Positions 16,289 through 21,853 of a DNA stretch of 21,853 bases are shown piece after piece. Position numbers and translations under genes: made by a program. The notes beneath the pieces were generated by a model. That model saw only the letters and a list, made by a program, of their open reading frames with translations. It did no database searches and was not told the DNA's origin. Source of the stretch: Paraliomyxa sp041600735 (lineage in GTDB: Bacteria > Myxococcota_A > Polyangia > Nannocystales > Nannocystaceae); assembly GCA_041600735.1 (NCBI GenBank), contig JBFIJN010000088.1:1-21853 (forward strand), written 5' to 3'. Positions within the stretch are counted from its first letter, which is position 1. Each line of letters opens with the position of its first letter.

Positions 16289-17236
16289 CTAATGGAAGAG
16301 GCTGGAGATCGAGTCGCCGTGGTGGATGCGCTTGACGGCCTCGCCGAGGAGGCGGCCGACCCCGAGGACCTCGAGGCGATCGCAGCGCTCCACGCGACTC
16401 TCTTGCGGAATGGTGTCGGTGACCCAGACCTTCTCGAGCACCGACTTGTTGATGCGGTCCATGGCCGGGCCCGAGAACACCCCGTGGGTGGCGAGCGCGT
16501 ACACGGCCGTGGCCCCGTGCTCCTTGACCGCGATCGCCGCGTTGCACAGCGTGCCCGCCGTGTCGATCATGTCGTCGACGAGGATCGCCCGCTTGCCCTG
16601 CACATCACCGATGAGGTGGTGCACCTGGCTGACGTTGGGCTTGTCGCGGCGCTTGTCGATGATGGCCAGCCCGCACTCGAGGTGCTTGGAGTAGGCGCGC
16701 GCTCGCTCCACGCCGCCCGCGTCGGGGGAGACGACGACCGTGTCCTCGCCGCCAAAGCCCTCGCGCTCGAGCTTCTCGCGCAGCACGGGCGTGGCGAGCA
16801 GGTGGTCGAACGGGATGTTGAAGAAGCCCTGGATCTGCCCCGCGTGCAGCTCGACCGAGAGCACCCGCGTGGCCCCGGCCGCGGTCAGCAGGTCGGCCAC
16901 GAGCTTGGCCGAGATCGGCGTGCGCGGCTTGACCTTGCGATCCTGCCGGGCGTAGCCGAAGTACGGCATGATCGCCACGATGCTGCCCGCGCTCGCGCGC
17001 TTGAGCGCGTCGATCATGATGAGCAGCTCCATCAGGTTGCGGTTGGGCGGCGAGCAGGTCGACTGCACGATGAAGCAGTTGACCCCGCGCACGTTCTCCG
17101 CGATCTCGACGAAGATCTCGCCGTCGGAGAAGCGCTCGACGCGAGAGGCCCCGACCGGGATGCCCAGGTACTGAGCCACGTCCCGGGTGAGGTTCGGGCA
17201 GGAGTTGCCGCCGAAGATGGTCAACGTCTTGTGCAC
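16289..17236 (-). CDS. prs: Ribose-phosphate pyrophosphokinase (PRPP synthetase)
   Basis: The enzyme transfers pyrophosphate from ATP to ribose 5-phosphate, making PRPP for nucleotide, His and Trp synthesis. From GTG 17236 the protein has 315 residues, the standard length, and begins KTLTIFGGNSCPNL as expected. The frame is open upstream through the tRNA and the hexamer repeat, but that extension (with an LVLVLVLVL run) is not protein-like. Class I motifs are clear: FSDGEIFVEIAENVRG, YFGYARQDRK, VVSPDAGGVERA, and the PRPP-binding ILVDDMIDTAGTL. GGA lies ten bases before the GTG. It stands between tRNA-Gln and rplY, and is probably read from the promoter at 17439-17468. Confidence 0.96.
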   Translation of the reverse strand: MHKTLTIFGGNSCPNLTRDVAQYLGIPVGASRVERFSDGEIFVEIAENVRGVNCFIVQSTCSPPNRNLMELLIMIDALKRASAGSIVAIMPYFGYARQDRKVKPRTPISAKLVADLLTAAGATRVLSVELHAGQIQGFFNIPFDHLLATPVLREKLEREGFGGEDTVVVSPDAGGVERARAYSKHLECGLAIIDKRRDKPNVSQVHHLIGDVQGKRAILVDDMIDTAGTLCNAAIAVKEHGATAVYALATHGVFSGPAMDRINKSVLEKVWVTDTIPQESRVERCDRLEVLGVGRLLGEAVKRIHHGDSISSLFH

Positions 17237-17268
17237 GGGCTTGGTCCGCGGGGCGACGAGTGAAGGGC

Positions 17269-17300
<32 letters not shown>

Positions 17301-17316
17301 CGATCGGGCGAGCGCT

Positions 17317-17391
17317 TGGTTGGGGCGGTAGGATTCGAACCTACGAATGTCGGTACCAAAAACCGATGGCTTACCGCTTGCCGACGCCCCA
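17317..17391 (-). tRNA. tRNA-Gln (anticodon UUG)
   Basis: The 75-base sequence folds into a full cloverleaf. The acceptor stem TGGGGCG pairs with CGCCCCA, the D stem is GGC/GCC, the anticodon stem is TCGGT/ACCGA around loop TTTTGGT with anticodon TTG, and the T arm is GTAGG-TTCGAAT-CCTAC. The discriminator is A and the CCA end is encoded (17317-17319). The U1-A72 acceptor pair is typical of tRNA-Gln. It reads CAA (and CAG by wobble). It lies in front of prs, an arrangement also known in other proteobacteria. Confidence 0.97.
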
Positions 17392-17401
17392 GCGAGAATT
17401 C

Positions 17402-17423
17402 GGTCTGCGGTTGGACGCAGACC
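17402..17423 (-). promoter_or_regulatory. Perfect hairpin in the leader of tRNA-Gln
   Basis: An eight-pair perfect stem (GGTCTGCG / CGCAGACC, six-base loop) lies between the promoter and the tRNA, ending ten bases before its 5' end. It may help processing of the tRNA precursor, for example presentation to RNase P. It lacks a T-run, so it should not stop transcription. Confidence 0.5.
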
Positions 17424-17438
17424 ATCGAACGCGGCGGC

Positions 17439-17468
17439 GTTATAGAAATGGGGCCCATCCGCTGTCAA
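17439..17468 (-). promoter_or_regulatory. Sigma-70-like promoter of tRNA-Gln/prs series
   Basis: On the minus strand TTGACA (17463-17468) and TATAAC (17439-17444) are 18 bases apart, close to the housekeeping consensus. The -10 box is about 47 bases from the tRNA 5' end. In so GC-rich a region this match is unlikely by chance, and it probably drives tRNA-Gln and at least part of prs-rplY-pth. Confidence 0.75.
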
Positions 17469-17645
17469 CGTGACCCCGCGGGCGGCGAGGTCCCCGCGGC
17501 GCGAGCGACGGCCCCTTCCGGCCAGAAACCCCTACGGGGAGCCGATCGAGAGCTTCGCCACGCCCGGCGGGGCCGGCGGGGCCGTCCGGTTTGCCCCGAG
17601 CGGCCCTCGCCCCGGGCGCGGCATCCGCTTTTTTCGTCCGTTTGC

Positions 17646-17674
17646 TTGGACCTCGCCGTTGACCGACGGACAAT
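17646..17674 (+). promoter_or_regulatory. Possible promoter of the kinase gene
   Basis: TTGGAC (17646-17651) and GACAAT (17669-17674) are 17 bases apart, 28 bases before the GTG start. The match is moderate. The rest of the 310-base gap 17392-17701 holds the tRNA promoter and hairpin, GC-rich inverted repeats, and a GCGG-CAT-CCGC-T6 element (17618-17634) that resembles a weak terminator or attenuator. No gene is seen there. Confidence 0.35.
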
Positions 17675-17701
17675 CCGCCTTGGTGCCCCCCCACGCCGGC
17701 C

Positions 17702-21154
<3,453 letters not shown>

Positions 21155-21194
21155 TCCAACCGACTACCCAGGTTCCAGCAAGCGAGGCATCACC

Positions 21195-21761
21195 GTGGCC
21201 GAGATCGTCTACGACGCAAACGGAAGCGCGTTCGAGCTGCGCAGCGGCGGGTCTTCTCTCTCGGGCATGCATCGGTCGATCCGCGGCGCGATGGAGCACG
21301 CGCGCAGCGTGAGCACCATCCTCGATGATCCCAACAATCACGATGCGCTCGTCCGCGCGCTCACCACTCTGGGAAGGTGCTCGTCATCGGCCGCCGCGAG
21401 CATGTCGCACGAGGACGCCCGCGCGCTCGCGGCCGAGGCGCTGTCCTCGGGCGCGCTCGTGCTGGCGCCCTACAACCCACCGCGCCGCATGATCGCCACC
21501 GTCCACGAGACGGCCGCACCGACTCTCAGCGAGCTCGTCGGCGACGAGCTCCGCGCCACGCATACGCTCGAGCTGCGCTTGATCGATGCCGCGGGCGAGC
21601 CCGTCGCGGGGGAGCCGTATCGGGTGGAGCTGCCCGATGGGCATGTGGTGGAGGGGCGGCTCGATGCGCGCGGGGTGGCGTTGCTGACGGGGATCGTGGA
21701 TACGGGGAACTGTGTGGTGAACTTTCCTAATTGGGACAGGGACGCCTGGAAGGCGGTGTAA
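21195..21761 (+). CDS. Hypothetical protein with C-terminal beta-sandwich-like domain
   Basis: The 188-residue product starts at GTG 21195, supported by GAGG about eight bases upstream. It follows the kinase gene by 40 bases on the same strand and may share its transcript. The N-terminal half is helical and Ala/Ser-rich. The C-terminal part (about 120-188) reads LELRLIDAAGEPVAGEPYR, then VELPDGHVVEG, and ends VVNFPNWDRDAW. This is the style of small carboxypeptidase-regulatory-like or adaptor beta-domains with an FPxxDxxAW end, which I have seen associated with tail-like secretion or lytic proteins. That link is a weak recollection, not evidence of function. There is no signal peptide or membrane helix. 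Confidence 0.75.
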   Translation: MAEIVYDANGSAFELRSGGSSLSGMHRSIRGAMEHARSVSTILDDPNNHDALVRALTTLGRCSSSAAASMSHEDARALAAEALSSGALVLAPYNPPRRMIATVHETAAPTLSELVGDELRATHTLELRLIDAAGEPVAGEPYRVELPDGHVVEGRLDARGVALLTGIVDTGNCVVNFPNWDRDAWKAV

Positions 21762-21768
21762 GGACGAG

Positions 21769-21853
21769 CTACTCGAGAGTCCAGCGAAGGATGCGGGTGT
21801 GGCCACCCTTTCGCTGCGAGCCGATCGCTACGCGGTTCGCTCCTTCGACCCGA
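21769..21853 (-). CDS. Possible C-terminal end of a convergent gene (cut by window edge)
   Basis: On the minus strand a frame enters from the right edge and runs 27 codons to TAG at 21769-21771, seven bases from the stop of the 188-residue gene. The residues (ANRVAIGSQRKGG, then ILRWTLE) look like a real beta-strand C-terminus. The piece is too short for a family call. Confidence 0.35.
   Translation of the reverse strand, partial: RVEGANRVAIGSQRKGGHTRILRWTLE

Overview
The window looks like a chromosomal stretch from a high-GC myxobacterium, most likely of the Nannocystis/Plesiocystis/Enhygromyxa type. This is an inference. It rests on two cysteine-rich surface proteins that end in a MYXO-CTERM-like tail (Cys motif, membrane helix, Arg cluster), on many predicted lipoproteins with beta-propeller repeats, and on a very large Ser/Thr kinase fused to an ATPase and TPRs. 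No rRNA or species-specific marker is present.

Left part (1-4955) is a duplicated and decaying neighbourhood. It holds the 3' end of a DUF4351/Rpn-type gene (1-416) and two full paralogous genes for secreted proteins made of four six-cysteine repeats (628-1776 and 1885-3051). A convergent RluA-family pseudouridine synthase (3054-3995, minus) follows. Then come a second, 5'-truncated DUF4351 copy (4076-4456) and a deleted third copy of the cysteine-rich gene (about 4540-4934). The three cysteine-rich copies share a leader with a conserved hairpin. A 17-bp direct repeat brackets the second DUF4351/cysteine-rich block and covers the start of trmO.

Middle part (4947-12574): trmO (plus), then convergent cvfB and a small membrane protein (minus). 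Next is a four-gene plus-strand run of predicted lipoproteins joined by 4-bp stop/start overlaps: a WG-repeat propeller, two NHL propellers, and a cytochrome P460-like protein with a CXXCH haem site. Facing it are a third NHL propeller lipoprotein and a Pro/Glu-rich lipoprotein of unknown function. All six probably sit at the cell envelope and may form one surface or periplasmic assembly.

Right part (12639-21853): on the minus strand, tRNA-Gln(UUG), prs, rplY/ctc, pth and hppA form a housekeeping series. A near-consensus promoter (TTGACA-N18-TATAAC) and a perfect leader hairpin precede the tRNA. Divergently on the plus strand lie a 1150-residue zinc-ribbon/kinase/zinc-ribbon/ATPase/TPR regulator and a 188-residue protein of unknown function. 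The last 85 bases probably hold the C-terminal end of a convergent gene.

The most novel signal is the six-cysteine repeat family. All eight repeats in the two intact genes keep exactly C-x6-C-x11-C-x-C-x25-C-x7-C with a Trp at a fixed position, and the genes come with a structured, conserved leader.
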